Below, piece after piece: positions 12,711-25,591 of a stretch of 64,000 nt of DNA. Positions within the stretch are counted from its first letter, which is position 1; each line of letters begins with the position of its first letter. The stretch spans positions 95,288,214-95,352,213 of the forward strand of contig CM075857.1 of the NCBI GenBank assembly GCA_037975125.1, written 5' to 3'. The translations under genes were made by a program, and so were the position numbers. This stretch comes from Latrodectus hesperus. Taxonomy: Eukaryota > Arthropoda > Arachnida > Araneae > Theridiidae. Under the pieces are notes generated by a model, which worked only from the letters and a program-made list of their open reading frames with translations, ran no database searches and was not told the DNA's origin.

Positions 12711-15527
12711 TAAAAATTAATATTTTAGATTATAATAAAAAGGCAATTTTATTTTAAAACAAGCCACTCATCCTAATCACTTCAGGTTTTCCTCCTCCCT
12801 TAAACATATAAATAGGAATATATTTTTACACTTTTCTTGTCTAAAGTTTTAAGTAATTAATTTTTAAAATATGCTAATTTTTTTGCATGCATAAGTTTTT
12901 TTTATCCTTGAATATCTCAGGTTCTAAAATATCTAAAAAAAGTTGTTTGATCCTTTATATTTAAAATAAAATAAATTCTAATTTGTAGAATAACTAAATT
13001 TGCTTTGTAAAATAAAAATTTAAATTGTTAAAATACATATATAATGATGTAAATACTGAATCCTGAAGAGAAAAATATCTGAATAAAATTAGGAAATATG
13101 ATAAATTTAAAAAATAATCAATGAGTTTTTTGATGTTTTATAAGCATTTTACCATTAGACACTAGCTAACTGGACAATAAGCAGAACTTTAAAATGAACT
13201 CCAAACCAATATGAGCATTTATATCAGAGTTGTAAGTGAAGCATATAAACTGCTCAATCAAAAGACTGACATAGTAATAATTAATTGCAGCTTTAATTTA
13301 AAAATGTTTATAGCTGCAATGATTAAATTAGTGTTTTTACAAGCACGCCATTTAATTTTTGATTCTACTTCTGATGCCATTCATATCCTCTACTTAAAAT
13401 CTGTACTATAAAACAGTTTTAAAATCATTTATTTCTCAAACAATTTAAGACATTAACAGTAATTAAATGTTTTTTAAAAGATTAAACTTGAATATGAAAT
13501 AAAATCTTATAAAATCCACATCAAAATTAGGTATTAAAAATGACTCTCTAGATATGAAATAGAAAGAGAGAGTCAAGATTTAAAAAGTTTATGGAAGCAA
13601 CATTGATAATTTTTGAAATTTTAAAAGTTAAGATTCAAGTTCTTATTGAAAGTAATACTTAAATTCCTAATAAAATGAAATCTCATTCAAATGAGATATA
13701 ACTAGGTTGAAAACTGAAAGTCTTTTATTTATTTAGAACAGAATAATCCAAAAATTTGAAGTCGTGTAAATAAAATGTAACAGAACATTTTTTTAATTGA
13801 TTATGACTCTAAAAAATAGCAAACACCATTATAAAATTTAACCTCTGCAAGGAATAAATGAGGTATCTTGAGATGCTGTAGCCAGTTCCTCTTGGGAGGC
13901 TGTACTAGGGAACTTTACCAAAGTGTCATCAACTGTACATTGGCAATGTATCTGTGCACTGGCCCATGCAAGAACCTCTTCAGCATCACTGGAATAGATT
14001 AAAAAAAAGAATGGATACTTATAAAGGCAGTACTTATGAGAACATACAATTAAATAAAATATAAATTAATATAAACATTTGTAGTAAGTTTTATAAAGAA
14101 ATAGTTAAAAATTCTACAAAGTAGAGCAAAAAGTGCAACAAAATTTTGCTTCCGTTAAACAATAAAAAAAATCATTTATTTTTCTTATTAAAGTAAATCA
14201 TGCTTCATATAAGAATAGTTCTTGATTGTTAAATAAGTTATTTACAGCTAAATAATATTTGATTACAAATTAAACATATAAGAATGAAAATTATTAAGCT
14301 ACAATTTACAGCATTTTTTTCAAAATCTATAATTTAGAATAGCAAAATTCATAGACGGAAAAAAGAAAATTCTAGAGCTATATTGCAAAAAAATGTTTTT
14401 AAAATTCAGTGCGAATATTTTGACAAACAGAATTTTTTGCTTGAAAATTATAAAATTTGAGTAAAGAATAACTCTAGAATTTTTTTATACATACATAGTC
14501 TTTGCTGTAAAACTATTATCTCACATAAACTTCTTTTTTAAACAATTTAATCTCATGCTATAAATTACAATTTTATTTCATTTTTAAAAAAATTTAATAC
14601 ATACATAGAAAAAAATTAAAACTACCATGTTAAAAATAATTTACATGATTTTTGTCTCGATAAGGCAGCTTAATTCAAAAGTTTAGTAGTTACTTTCTAT
14701 GTAAAAAGTATTTAAAATATCTGAAAATAACAAAGTACATCTATTTTTTTCCATTTTTTTAAACTAGTGATAGGGTATGGTTGATCTTAAGAAATAATAC
14801 CCTTATACTGCTAATAAATATTTCATCCTTAAGCAATTTTTCTGATTTTAAACTCATGTTAATATATTTTATTTTAAAAATAATCTTAATTAAAACAGCA
14901 CATTCTTAACATGAAAAGAACTCTTAATAACACAAAAAATTCCTAAATCTTATTTTGAGCTCACTTAGTACAAAATTTATTGATTTTTATCAATATAATT
15001 TCTATTTAACTTATTTGTCTTAAACTTTAATTCTAGCAATAAACATAAATCACATTAGATAACGCTAATATATTGCATGCTATAATGCATTTATTAACAT
15101 TACTACAAATAAAATGTCTGAAATTAGTAAAATTTTAAGAACCTTATACTACTTAGATGCATGTAAAATGAGCCAATAAAATAATTACAAAAGGAATGAA
15201 CAAAACTAATTCATGTTAAAAAATAATTAGAAACTCCCATTATTAATCAAAATGATTTCTTATGATTTAATAATTTATATTTTGTCAGTTTACAGAAACA
15301 CTCATTATTCACTGAATTCTATAATTTAACAATTTCTCATTTTTTTGATTGATTAACACTTGAATCACTCTGAGTAAAAATAAACAGAAACTTTTAATAT
15401 CTAACCTGTTAGATTGGCTTTGCTTTTGTGAGTAGGTAAAAGGGCTTCGGAATGAAACGTGGCATTCAACAACTTCACCGGCAAGAAATACTGATCCATG
15501 AGGCAACTTGGCATGCACCTCTATCAT
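5639..15527 (-). CDS. RGP1: RGP1 homolog, RIC1-RGP1 Rab6 guanine nucleotide exchange factor subunit (8 coding exons)
   Basis: RGP1 partners RIC1 as the Golgi GEF for Rab6, acting in retrograde endosome-to-Golgi transport; that role comes from the family. Coding exons on the minus strand: 15527-15406, 13988-13843, 12581-12498, 12290-12141, 10554-10411, 7546-7419, 7333-7156 and 5859-5639. All introns are GT..AG and phases agree throughout. The summed length is 1173 nt, giving 390 residues plus a TAG stop, essentially the length of vertebrate RGP1. Family-typical segments in order: [20 protein letters not shown] at the start, [87 protein letters not shown] and the C-terminal MITI. An acceptor (TTTTAG) abuts the ATG, so an untranslated first exon lies upstream. 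Introns 4 and 5 carry old LINE and SINE relics. No coding lesion is visible. Confidence 0.95.
8929..9166 (-). mobile_element. 5'-truncated SINE in RGP1 intron 5 (family C body and shared tail)
   Basis: The plus strand opens with GTTGTTGTTAC, then GACACTTGGACAAGCC and GCTCGCTA, which is the reverse complement of the 3' tail found in several SINEs of this window. The body (GATAGATGGCACCACCAGAGG, then a GAGGAAATGTTCTCCAGACC-like stretch) matches the copies at 41869 and 45989. The tRNA-like head is missing. Confidence 0.75.
10815..11050 (-). mobile_element. Possible ancient LINE 3'-end relic in RGP1 intron 4
   Basis: On the minus strand the broken frames read like the C-terminus of RTE/CR1-type reverse transcriptases: a piece resembling 'GRPxxRWLEEV' ([15 protein letters not shown]), then [20 protein letters not shown] in the place of 'DRxxWRxLVxEAK'. 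Several stops and frameshifts are needed. This rests on pattern memory only and could be coincidence. Confidence 0.3.
12627..12710. repeat. (TA)n microsatellite in RGP1 intron 2
   Basis: About 84 bp of almost perfect TA dinucleotides, with one G interruption at 12701. Confidence 0.97.
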
Positions 15528-17639
15528 CTAAAATAATTACGAATATATTATGTGCAAATTACAATGATAGTCTGTTAAAAGATTCCAATTTAAATGGTAA
15601 CATTAAATCTCAATTCTAAGTCTAATATCAAGCATTCAAATTGAAAAATATTCTTGAACAGAAAGTGTCACTCAAATTGTTATCTAATAAATATTTTTAA
15701 ACTACACAATTTAAAGAGTAAAGAATTAAAAGAATATTAGAAATAGGTGGTTATAAAAATAAGAAATATATTGCACATCATAAGAATTACAAAAATAACA
15801 TGGCAACTTGATGAAAACATCTGTCATTGTTAAGGTAAGAATGAATCTTTTACAGACCAATGTCTTACAATTCACCATACTTTTGTTAATAATTAAATAT
15901 ACATAGGTTTAGATTTAATTTGTTTTGTTGCTTTATAATTCACTTTTTGTTCACAAAGACTAATTTAATTAGGACTTATGGTTTCAAATATATTCTAATC
16001 CATTATAAACATTATTATTCATGGCAAATGTATGTTTAATATTCACTTGATATAGGTATATTACCTATTATTAAATTATCTTAAACCTATACATTTCCAT
16101 ACAGCAAGAACATTTATACATTTTGATCCCTTAATAGAAAATCATTGAGTGATTTGTAAAATATATTTATCAGGTATTTTATATTAAAAAAAATTATCTT
16201 TACTTGCAATCTTACTTAGAATAGTAATTCCTAATATAAGATGCAAGCAAAAACTGAATTCAGTAAAAATGTTTCATGGAAATGAAATATTTGACTTTTT
16301 TCTCTATCAAATGAGAAATGATTAAAATTCAATATAAATTAGGATACTTTCAAAATTTACTTTGGTTAAAGAGAATGTTAAGATCACAGTTTCCCAAGCA
16401 TAAAATTGGTGCCCATTATGGGTAGCTAATCAAATTTCAATACAAACATCTCCTCTGCTTAGTAAAAAAATTTTTGACAACTGACAAGGCTCTATGACTG
16501 CAATGTTCACTTTTATCTTTACTTTCTTCTCTGCAATTTATTACAATGAAATTCTGTATTAAGTTTTCTAATGGTGTCTAATTTATTATTTTAACACTTA
16601 TAGTTCATATTTATAAAACTTTCAATTTGTCAACAGATATTTATTTACTGATACTAAAAAAAGATTCGGTTACCTTGAAGTGATTTACCAAATGACTTTA
16701 ACATTAGTTTCTCACCTCTGTTATATTATTTAAAAAAAAATAAAATGAAGAGATATGCTTAAACAATGTACTATAATTCAGTTTTAACCTGATTAAAAAT
16801 TCTAAATACTCCTGAGAATAAAGGAAGTTACATTATACCAAATGGAAAAATAGAGGATGTTTTACAAAACTACCTAATGAACTGAACAGTTATGATTTTT
16901 CTTTGTCATCTGATTCTCACTAAGTATGAAGTGTAATGTTTATTACAATTAATGGCAAGTCAAATTATCTTAATAAAACTCTAGAAAGATATGTATTGCT
17001 TCCCAAGTTAAATATATATATAAATGTACTCCTAAATTATGGAAACACCAAAATGATTGCTGGGGAATACAATAAATAAAAAGAAAACATTCTTATTTAA
17101 TGATTTTAGAACGTGATGAAACTTAACAAAATATATTAATTAAATCAAAGTTTAAAACTAACTCAAATATTTATGTTTTAATACTGTCATGAGATACATA
17201 TTAGAAATTAACATTGTATATACTTATGAAATGGTAAGCAAAATTAATAAGTGAATTTTATATTTGCAAAGAAAGTAAATGAGTGATGAAACATTTTATA
17301 AATAATTAAGGATAAATTATACCATTTAAATATTGTTCAGTAACGAATTGCATTTAGGTACATTTTTTATTCATATACTACTTTGAGTTTTCATTAATTG
17401 AGAAATTTAATAATTTTAAGGAAGTTTCAGTTTTTATTTATTTACAAAATACGATTGACACTTAACAAAACAGTCAGTTGCAGCTAATTTTAATTAGACA
17501 TTTAGAAATTAATCATTATAAATATCAGTGAAATATTTGTCATTTGATAAATAAATATTATATTTTTGCCAGCTTCATTTTGTATATAGCTTTTTAATTT
17601 TGAGAACTGCATACTAATTATATTCTTTAAAATAATTAC

Positions 17640-17810
17640 AATAAATTTTGAAACAAAGCAGGTTTCTAGAATTCTGTAGAATTTCGAAATGAACTGAAAT
17701 GAAGAACATCTCAGCGAACTGTGGTTTGGGCAATTGTAGTTACTGTGACTTGTGTGTGATATTTGTTTCAGCTTCGTTTCATAGTTTGTTTTCTATTTTA
17801 AATAGGTAAA
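17640..17810. promoter_or_regulatory. Putative divergent promoter / 5' UTR exon zone for RGP1 and TXNL4A
   Basis: RGP1 (minus) and TXNL4A (plus) point away from each other, and each has a splice acceptor just 5' of its start codon, so both first exons should lie between 15.53 and 19.45 kb. This stretch is less AT-biased than its surroundings and has a good plus-strand donor (AATAG then GTAAAT, intron from 17806) that could end the TXNL4A 5' UTR exon. No TATA box or initiator is convincing, and a matching minus-strand donor is not obvious. The location is inference. Confidence 0.3.
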
Positions 17811-19486
17811 TATTGAAATTTTAAGTAAATTTTAAAATTTTTACTTTTTATGTATTTTGATTTCAAGTGTTTTTGCAGTGATTATAATTGTGCATCAAAA
17901 TTTGTCCTACTTCGATAATTTAGGAATTGGAAATTGTATGTTTGAGATTGAACTGTTAATTTTTTTCCTTAATCTTATAAAACATTTCAAGTTATTCGTC
18001 AAAGATATTTGAGGTTTCTTTTATTTATGCTACTAAAATTTTGTTTATTTTTAAAAATCATGGATATTTGTTAGAAGACGTTTTTAACATGGAAAAGTTA
18101 AGTTTAACAAAAATTTCGTCACATTCTTGGAATTCTAATTTAATATTAATATTTTTAGATGATATAAATGTATCTCATTTCAACAAATATTTTGTAAATG
18201 AGAAAAGTAGATTTCCTGTGAAAACATTGTCTACATTCTAAACAAATTAATGATTGTCATATAGTTTATTACAAAACTGACCGTTTAACAGAAAAGTTCA
18301 ACCATTTTACAAAAATAAACGCATTCTGTTCTTGTGCCAAAATTATATAATTGTGCGTAGTATCTTTTGCCTTAAAAAGCTTTTTAAATGCATTAATATT
18401 CCTTTACAATACTATACAAGCTTAGTATATCCCCTTAAAAATATCTGCATGTTATTTTATAAAAATAGATTGTATGATTGTACAAAAATAGGGAGCAAAT
18501 AGTGAAGAATAAATGGGAAATAATCCAAGGGATAATGTAATCTAGAAAAAGAGTATTTAAGAAATAATAGCATTCTTTTTGCAAGAATTATTTTTGAAAT
18601 AATTCAAGTAAAAAGAATGTTATGAAATTTTCTTCGTTGAATAAAGTGCTCAAAAACAATTATATGAACACTAATTCTGAAATTGCTACAGTAAAATGCA
18701 GACAAAAGTTTTAGAGATTCTCAACCATTCAACATTGTTTAAAAGTTTTGGTTCTTAAGAAAATGTTTACAGAATGTAAAGCACACCAAAGTTACAATAA
18801 ATGTATTAATGAATGTTTAAATAAGACACGTATATTCTACTTTTAAAATGTTTACTTGATGGTATAGTTTTTGTACTGAAAATATTGTTAAACTGTGTTT
18901 GGTAGTTTTTTTTATATTTGCTTGTAATCTTGAAACCTATGTAAAAAAACTTCTCCATTTATGAGTATATTCCAGTACTTCTCCATTTATAAGAACAAAT
19001 ATGATGTACTAACATATAATAATAAGTAATAATTTCAGTGTCCTTCCTACCCTTTTTTTCTAAAGGAGGGAATTTTATGATATTTCAAACAAATGAAAGG
19101 AAAATACTCTCTTCTATTACATCATATTTTGAAGAAAGAAAACATAAAATTATATCCTATCATACAAAATTATAAATTTTTATTACTTTCTCTCAAAATA
19201 ATTGAAGACAAAAATCTTTAATTTTATGAAAATTTCAAATTAAATATAAGTTTAAACTTTTTTGAAAAATAATAAAGTTACTAACCAAACCAAATATACA
19301 TATGTGGTAAATGAATAATATTTTTTACCTTTTAAGAGAATTATTAACAAATCTTAATACATTTATTAACAAAATTATTCTTTAAATTGGTGTGATATCT
19401 GAATGTGTTTTTTTATGCATTTTTAGGAAAAAATTTATCTATGCATTTTTTTAGGTGGGAACTTTACTTATATCAACTTTACTGAA

Positions 19487-19915
19487 ATGTCATATATGCT
19501 GGAGCATCTACACAATGGATGGCAAGTTGACAGAGCCATTCTTTCAGAAGAAGACAGATTGGTTGTGATTCGTTTTGGACATGATTGGGATCCAACCTGC
19601 ATGAAAATGGATGAAACACTTTACAAAATTGCCCAACGGATAAAGAACTTTGCTGTTATATATCTTGTTGATACTACAGAGGTCCCAGATTTTAACAAAA
19701 TGTATGAATTGTATGATCCCTGTACCCTCATGTTTTTCTTTCGCAACAAACACATCCAGATTGATTTGGGTACTGGTAATAACAATAAAATTAATTGGGC
19801 TATTGAGGACAAGAATGAAATGATTGACATTCTGGAAGTCTTGTATAGAGGAGCCAGGAAAGGTAGAGGTCTTGTTATTTCTCCAAAAGACTATTCTACA
19901 AAATATCGTTATTAA
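19487..19915 (+). CDS. TXNL4A: TXNL4A / Dim1, U5 snRNP 15 kDa spliceosomal protein
   Basis: This is a core component of U5 snRNP and the U4/U6.U5 tri-snRNP, needed for pre-mRNA splicing in the nucleus. The 142-residue frame has the exact family length and is nearly identical to animal Dim1 along its whole span: MSYMLEHLHNGWQVDRAIL at the N-terminus, VVIRFGHDWDPTCMKMDE in the thioredoxin-fold core (the family lacks the redox CxxC, as here), TEVPDFNKMYELYDPCT, then NKHIQIDLGTGNNNKINW, and a C-terminal RGLVISPKDYSTKYRY. The coding region is one exon. A pyrimidine-rich acceptor (TTTTTTTAG at 19452) 35 bp before the ATG implies a 5' UTR intron, which argues against a processed retrocopy. A polyadenylation signal AATAAA is at 20046-20051. 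No lesions are visible. Confidence 0.97.
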   Translation: MSYMLEHLHNGWQVDRAILSEEDRLVVIRFGHDWDPTCMKMDETLYKIAQRIKNFAVIYLVDTTEVPDFNKMYELYDPCTLMFFFRNKHIQIDLGTGNNNKINWAIEDKNEMIDILEVLYRGARKGRGLVISPKDYSTKYRY

Positions 19916-20045
19916 TTACAGAAAAAAGAAAATTATTATGAATTTCTACATTTTTGTTGTATTGTTATTATTGTGTTAATCCATCAGAAAAAATGTTCAT
20001 CTGTACATAATACTTCAATGTCTTGCATAAAATCATAACTTATTT

Positions 20046-20051
20046 AATAAA
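20046..20051 (+). terminator. TXNL4A polyadenylation signal
   Basis: Canonical AATAAA about 130 bp after the TXNL4A stop codon. Confidence 0.6.
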
Positions 20052-20320
20052 AAATCAAGTACTTTTTATTTAAACTCAGTGGTAATTCTTTATTTTTTTT
20101 ATCTTTGACATAATTTTATTGTTTATAAATATTACTTTTTTTAAAACTTAGTTACTATTATAGAACAAATGTAATGAAATTACCTTGTTCCAGATAAGTG
20201 TTACATTCTGTAGGCAAATAAAAACAAATATTGTTGTTAGTTTAAATTTTCTGCTGCTAATGGGAATAACAGGAAATTTTAGATAATCTAAGTATTTGCT
20301 TGTTTTTTAGCAATGAAATT

Positions 20321-20974
20321 GTATAAGTGTAAGTATGATATCCACCCCTCCCAAGTGATTGCTCGCCAAATCTAACGTCCTTTCTATTGATTTTAGTGTT
20401 GCCAATTTGAGTTTTGTAACTTTTCATATTTTTTGTTACCAGATTTGGTTTTTCTCATGTTTTACATAATTTTTTTCATATATGTGGTTCTTATCAGTGG
20501 CAACAGCATTTGAAGTTTTTGCTTTACTTTCAATTTAAACTTTTTGTTCTATGTTTTAATTCAAAGTTTTTGCTCTAAGTTTCAATTTGAAGCCATTTGA
20601 CCATTGTTTGCTGTTGTGTTTCGTTGTCGCCAGCATTCAAACATTCTAAACTGTTCTTTTTGTTTATTTATTATTTTTTTCTTGTATATTTTTGTTAATT
20701 TATTATTATATTTTTCTTATATCAAATAAGTCCATTATTGTTATTTACTTATCTCTTATCGGTTGCTTTGAAGAGAAGGCAAACTCAATAGAAAAGTTTT
20801 TATTCATTTTCCAGTAACACTTTTTTAGATTTTTTATGCTATTATGCAATTCAAAATTTTCTAAAAGCATATTTTTGGAATTTTGGGAAAATTCCTGTGT
20901 TAAAAAGCATGCACTAAACTTGCCCACGAGAAAAGTCACAATGGCTGCCAATGGGGAGATATTGTACTAGTTCC
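20321..20974 (+). repeat. MITE-like repeat, copy 1
   Basis: The left end (TATAAGTGTAAGTATGATAT, then CTCGCCAAATCT) and the right end (GGGGAGATATTGTACTAGTTCC read inward) form imperfect terminal inverted repeats. Body segments such as GTTGCCAATTTGAGTTTTG and GTGGCAACA recur at 57385-57713 in the same order. No transposase coding is visible, so it is probably a non-autonomous DNA element of unknown superfamily. Confidence 0.55.
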
Positions 20975-21235
20975 AATATTCATTTATAAGCAATGAAAAT
21001 CTATAAGAAAACATGTAAAAGCAAAATATAAAAATGCTTTTGGTGCATAGAAAATAGTTTGTATTAGACATGGAAATGTAATTCTTAAATGTATCTCATT
21101 TTCACTTACCTATCATAATTTTTTTAATTAGAAGGATAATATGTAAATAAGAAATGGTAAATATTCTGAGATTGTCAATTAGTGTCTTGCTTTTGTGGCT
21201 TCATACATGTCTTGCTGACCTTTATTATTTGAACC

Positions 21236-21420
21236 CCAGGGGCATAATGTTCCACAACACAAGTACGAAGTTCGATCCTTGGACAAGGTCAACTCAATCT
21301 TTCATTTTTTCTGTGGGTCAATAATACTCAGTGCCAAATATGTTTGTGAACAATTGGAACATATGCTTTTCACCCTAGGGTCCTTGATCATGAAAACATA
21401 GGGGCACTATAGGCCTTGGC
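21236..21420 (+). mobile_element. Degraded tRNA-related SINE
   Basis: A box B-like AAGTTCGATCC is followed by AAGGTCAACTCAATCTTTCAT and GGGTCAATAA. This resembles the 'GGTCGACTCAGCCTTTCAT ... GGGTCGATAAA' body shared by many animal tRNA SINEs. No target-site duplication is evident and the head is decayed. Confidence 0.5.
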
Positions 21421-21891
21421 ACTTTATAGAGTTGTAATTGTTTAGTTTCAAGTTTTAGACCTTAATTACTGTTGAAACGTTATTTCTATTCAAATAATTA
21501 AAGAAAAAATTTCAATCATGAGAAATTTGGCTATATATAAATTTTTATGTATTTAGCATCAACTTTCAACTTTTTCAAGTTATATTACATTCACTAAATG
21601 CTTTTATTTTATAAAATATATATATATTGAAATATATTGTTTTCATATATAATAGTATTGTATTTAATTTGGAATTTTTGTACCAGATTTAATTTTGATC
21701 ATTTGGGAAAAATAAACTTATTAATTTGTAGATAATTTAATGGTGATTAGCTTATTTTAAATCATAATATATATAAATATATTTGATTATATAATATGAA
21801 CTAATGACGCATGCATTCCTTGATATTTGTTCATTATAACGGGTCTTGTAAAAAGAGTTCATATAAACCCTTTTACAAGAAAGTCATACAC

Positions 21892-21916
21892 AATATATAT
21901 ATATATATATATATTC
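21892..21916. repeat. Short (TA)n microsatellite
   Basis: Uninterrupted TA dinucleotides over about 25 bp. Confidence 0.9.
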
Positions 21917-22358
21917 TGTGCAGTAAAAAAGAAGTTGGTTAATTTGTTTTGAACTGTATTTTTTTCTTAGAAACTTCATGGGCTCAAAATTAATGACTCA
22001 TGAAAATTCAATCTTAAACTTTCATAACCTCTTGACCCTTAATCTTAACACTTCTAGAATTCAATGGTAAAATTTCAGTCTTAATGTTTGTAAATTCTGT
22101 GATTTAGGATGCATTATACAATTACTGATGAAATGGAGAATTTCATTTTTTCCCCTCTAGTTCTCTTTCATTTTAAAATCAGTATTGTGAGAATGTTTGA
22201 TGTCATGTAAGCTTTCTTGCTGTAGTAATGGCTTATCACAAATACCCAGAAAATTGGCTATAATGCCATTAGTTCTCTGTAGTAATAATCTACATAAAGC
22301 TTTTTACACATGTTTAGAAACCCGTTAATATTCAAGAGGAACTTGTTAATTCCAGGTG

Positions 22359-23064
22359 CAGAGTGGAACTCCAACTATCTAAATTCTGTCTATCCAAATT
22401 GCTTTCAGGTTTCAGGAAAATAATTTAGATTGATGAAAAAAGAAAAAGCTCTAGAAAAAAAGGTAAGTAAAGGTAGAAGATGAGAATAAGACAGTGATAG
22501 ACATGTCACTTGAATTCAAAAACATTATTTTCAAAGTTACTGGATATTCAGAAATTAGGGCTGAAGATATAGGAGAATAGATAATGAGTGAGATCCTAGA
22601 TTTCAAATTGCAAATGATGCTAAATTTATTGAAAGTGTTGAGGAAAAAGATGACCTTAATGTCCCAAGTTGAAGCAGACACAGGACCATCAGCTGATGAA
22701 GCCTTTGTTTGCTTTGAAACTGCATTAAAGTAGATAGTGTCAGCCTGATTGTTACCACATGCAAATTCTCACTATCAATTAGATGCAGGATTTGGCTGCC
22801 CGTAAACGTATGAAGGTAGTGAAACAGCTTACTCTGATTGAGATGTTCAGCAAGTAATGATTTACAGCACTGTGCATGCATACTGTGTTTATGTACAGCT
22901 CTTGTAAATACCTTGACATGTAAAAGTGTTGACTTAGTTAAATTCCCTTTTAAAAATAGAGTTTTCCCTTAATTTTATAACATATAATTAATTAAAATGG
23001 AATAATTTTTAATTATCCAAATGGATTCTGGTCTCAATTTATTCATGTAATTAGACTTCTACTG
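22359..23064 (+). mobile_element. Tigger/pogo-like DNA transposon relic, internally deleted
   Basis: The left end CAGAGTGGAACTCCAACTAT and the inverted right end CAGTAGAAGTCTAATTA resemble Tigger-type terminal repeats beginning CAGT. Between them, frames around 22660-22857 read ADEAFVCFETALK, then after a frameshift DLAARKRMKVVKQLTLIEMF and SK-stop. This matches the conserved C-terminus of Tigger/jerky-type transposases, which contain a 'FETALKWMEQQ ... KRKR ... KQ' region. The DNA-binding and DDE parts are missing, so it is a dead, deleted copy. Confidence 0.65.
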
Positions 23065-23212
23065 TATACTTAATGTTTAAAATTCAGCATTAGAAAAATT
23101 TCTTAATTTGCTAAAAAAGAATTTTATTATTATTTGCATAAGATTACATTACTTAAATTATAAATGTTTGTAATTTTAAATAAATGGAAATTTCCTTTAA
23201 TGTATAAGTATC

Positions 23213-23290
23213 CTAGCTTGGATATTCATAGTGGTTCTGAATCCATGTCAAACCATAAATTTAATCTAGATAGGTCTAATATCCAGAGAC
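23213..23290 (+). mobile_element. Degraded SINE family A fragment
   Basis: GGATATTCATAGTGGTTCTG, then AATCCATGTCAAACC and a TAGGTCTAAT segment, parallel the body of the family A SINE at 2417, but heavily mutated. Confidence 0.45.
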
Positions 23291-23589
23291 TTCAGCATTA
23301 GATAAATAACTTCATACTTCACTATAAATGTTGCTAAACAATATTTTGTTAAAATACAATAGGTTTCACACGATTAGGTTAGCAAATATGAGTAATAAAT
23401 ATCAAAATTATTTAAGAAAGTTACAATTGCAATTTTTAAAATTTCTTCCGAGAATGAAATCAAACACTCCTAACTAGAAATTGTACTATTAAAAGTCACT
23501 TGAAAATGGCAAAATTATTTTGCAAATTATTATGTAATATTGTACAAGAATTATATACCATTTAGCTTTAGAATTATCTATTTTCCCCA

Positions 23590-23725
23590 CCTTTTTTGTT
23601 CTAATCTTGTAAGTTTGATTCCACATAAGGCTTTGTGTTTGCTTTAGTTCAGACTGTACTTTCAGTTGTAAATTATAGTTTAATTAGTCCCCATTTGAAA
23701 AAACTGACTTTTGAGCAATAAATTC
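23590..23725 (+). mobile_element. Degraded SINE family A fragment
   Basis: TTTGATTCCACATAAGG takes the place of box B plus the following bases. Then come TTAGTTCAGACTGTACTTTC, TTTAATTAGTCCCCATTTG and TGACTTTTGAGCAATAAA, which follow the family A body in order. It is old and strongly diverged. Confidence 0.5.
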
Positions 23726-25560
23726 TCCGATTTGATTTCTTATTCATGCTTTATTGAAAAAATTGGAAATGTCAATACCAAGTTCAATTGATACTGAGAA
23801 TATAAATGGACGTAATTACTTTAACTGGCTTTAATTTTGTAATATTTTATAAATTAATTTAAATATTTAATCATACAATTTTCAAATAAATTAATATAAC
23901 TGTAACCAAAGGTTATTTATGCTACATTAGTCATAAATATTCATTTTTAATATGTAAATTCACTTATTTAGTTTGTATCTGTGTATAGTTTTTATCATAC
24001 TTATTGCTATAATTTCTAAAAGTTAATAAAAATGAACAGCAAAAATTTTGTAATATAATATTTTATTAGAATGAACCATATACAATAAAAATATACTAAA
24101 TATAAATTTCAAGTAAATCATATTAGAATAAAATATCACTAACCTTTTAATTAAAATATAAACAAAACAGGTAAGTACTTACACCAAACATATATTTGAG
24201 ATATTCAAATATAGAACTCTCAAAATTAAGAAGCATAATATTAAGCTCTAACAAAAAAGTGTCTAGTTTTATCATCAATACTGGCTTGTAATGTCAAAAT
24301 TATTGCAAAAACAGCACCATCTAAATAACATGTTCAGAATATAACAGCTTAAGTCACTCTAGTCTCACACTCAACAATTCAATACTAATCAAACGAGATT
24401 TTGAGATTCATAAAATATATATAAACAACAACCATTGGCACACATAAATCATGCCATACTTAAAATATATAATGTGCATTTTTAATCAATGTGTTTCTAA
24501 AGTATTTAACCATGAAAAAATGTGATATTAAAACTAGTACATTTTCATTATTTATTTTGGATATCAGTTGTCAACAATAAATGCAGTAAAATATAATCAC
24601 AAATACAATATTGCTTAGCTAGAAACATATTAAAAATGCATAAATACGTAATAATTTTCATAAGAATCAAATATATCCATTAAATGGTATCATGCTAATA
24701 AAAGAATAACAAGAAAGTTTTAACAGATCATATCAAAATAAATGAAAAATACTCTATAAATATAATATCAGATTTTTAGTTAATTCATTCATTAAAAAGT
24801 TCTATTAATGCCTTGTATACTTATCAAAATATTTCTAGGTAAAAATTTTAAACTTAAATATATAAAACATTGTGATTCATAATATGTTAGAAACAATAAA
24901 AATAACTAAAAATTCCATAATATATCATATTAAGAAATTGTTCTATAAATTTTAATATCAATCACAGGATATGGTAGTCCAATGTCAATAAAAACATAAG
25001 AATAAAAAACATTGCAAAGACAATCTTGATATCAATAGCTTAAAAGGTATACAATAACAAGTATATATCATATTTTCTTATGTGCATTCAAATTTTTAAC
25101 ACCATGTATGTATGCAGAATTTTGATTGAAAATGGGGTTTGAGAAATATAATTATACACTATAATACAAAATAATTTAATACAAGTTTTAAACTTCAAGG
25201 AATTTTTATATCTTATTTCAAAATGGATCATAAAGAAGAAATATTAACTTTCCAAGGATATTTATGGAAAAAATTAACCATTTTACTATAAATCACCTTA
25301 AATAAGTAATGCCAAATATCCCAGAAATATCTATTACATACTAATGATCAAATTAAAGATTAATTTCTTGTCAAGATTAATTAATATTTAGAAAAAGTCA
25401 ACATAAAAAGGTTTTCTTAATTCATAAAATATTTAAGATAAAAATTCAAAAAATATAACAATGATCTGTAATCTCATTTAATAAAAATACTTTTCTCACT
25501 ACTCATGGCACTTCAGCTTTAGTAAAGTAATTTAACCCCAACCATAAATTAAAAAATAAG
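23726..25560. other. AT-rich intergenic DNA, nothing recognised
   Basis: No coding frame, inverted-repeat element or RNA gene is apparent. It lies downstream of the AIFM3 3' end. Confidence 0.5.
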
Positions 25561-25585
25561 CTTAGTCAAATTAAAACAAGGCATT

Positions 25586-25591
25586 TTTATT
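25586..25591 (-). terminator. AATAAA overlapping the AIFM3 stop codon
   Basis: Minus-strand bases 25591 to 25586 read AATAAA and include the TAA stop at 25589-25587. If used, the mRNA would have almost no 3' UTR. Other AATAAA motifs farther downstream may be used instead. Confidence 0.35.

Noticed and set aside
19487..19915. TXNL4A as a processed pseudogene, because the coding region is intronless
   Set aside because: The protein is intact and full length, there is no poly(A) tract or target duplication, and a 5' UTR acceptor is present.
22603..22881. A 92-codon minus frame
   Set aside because: It is antisense to the Tigger transposase C-terminus remnant.
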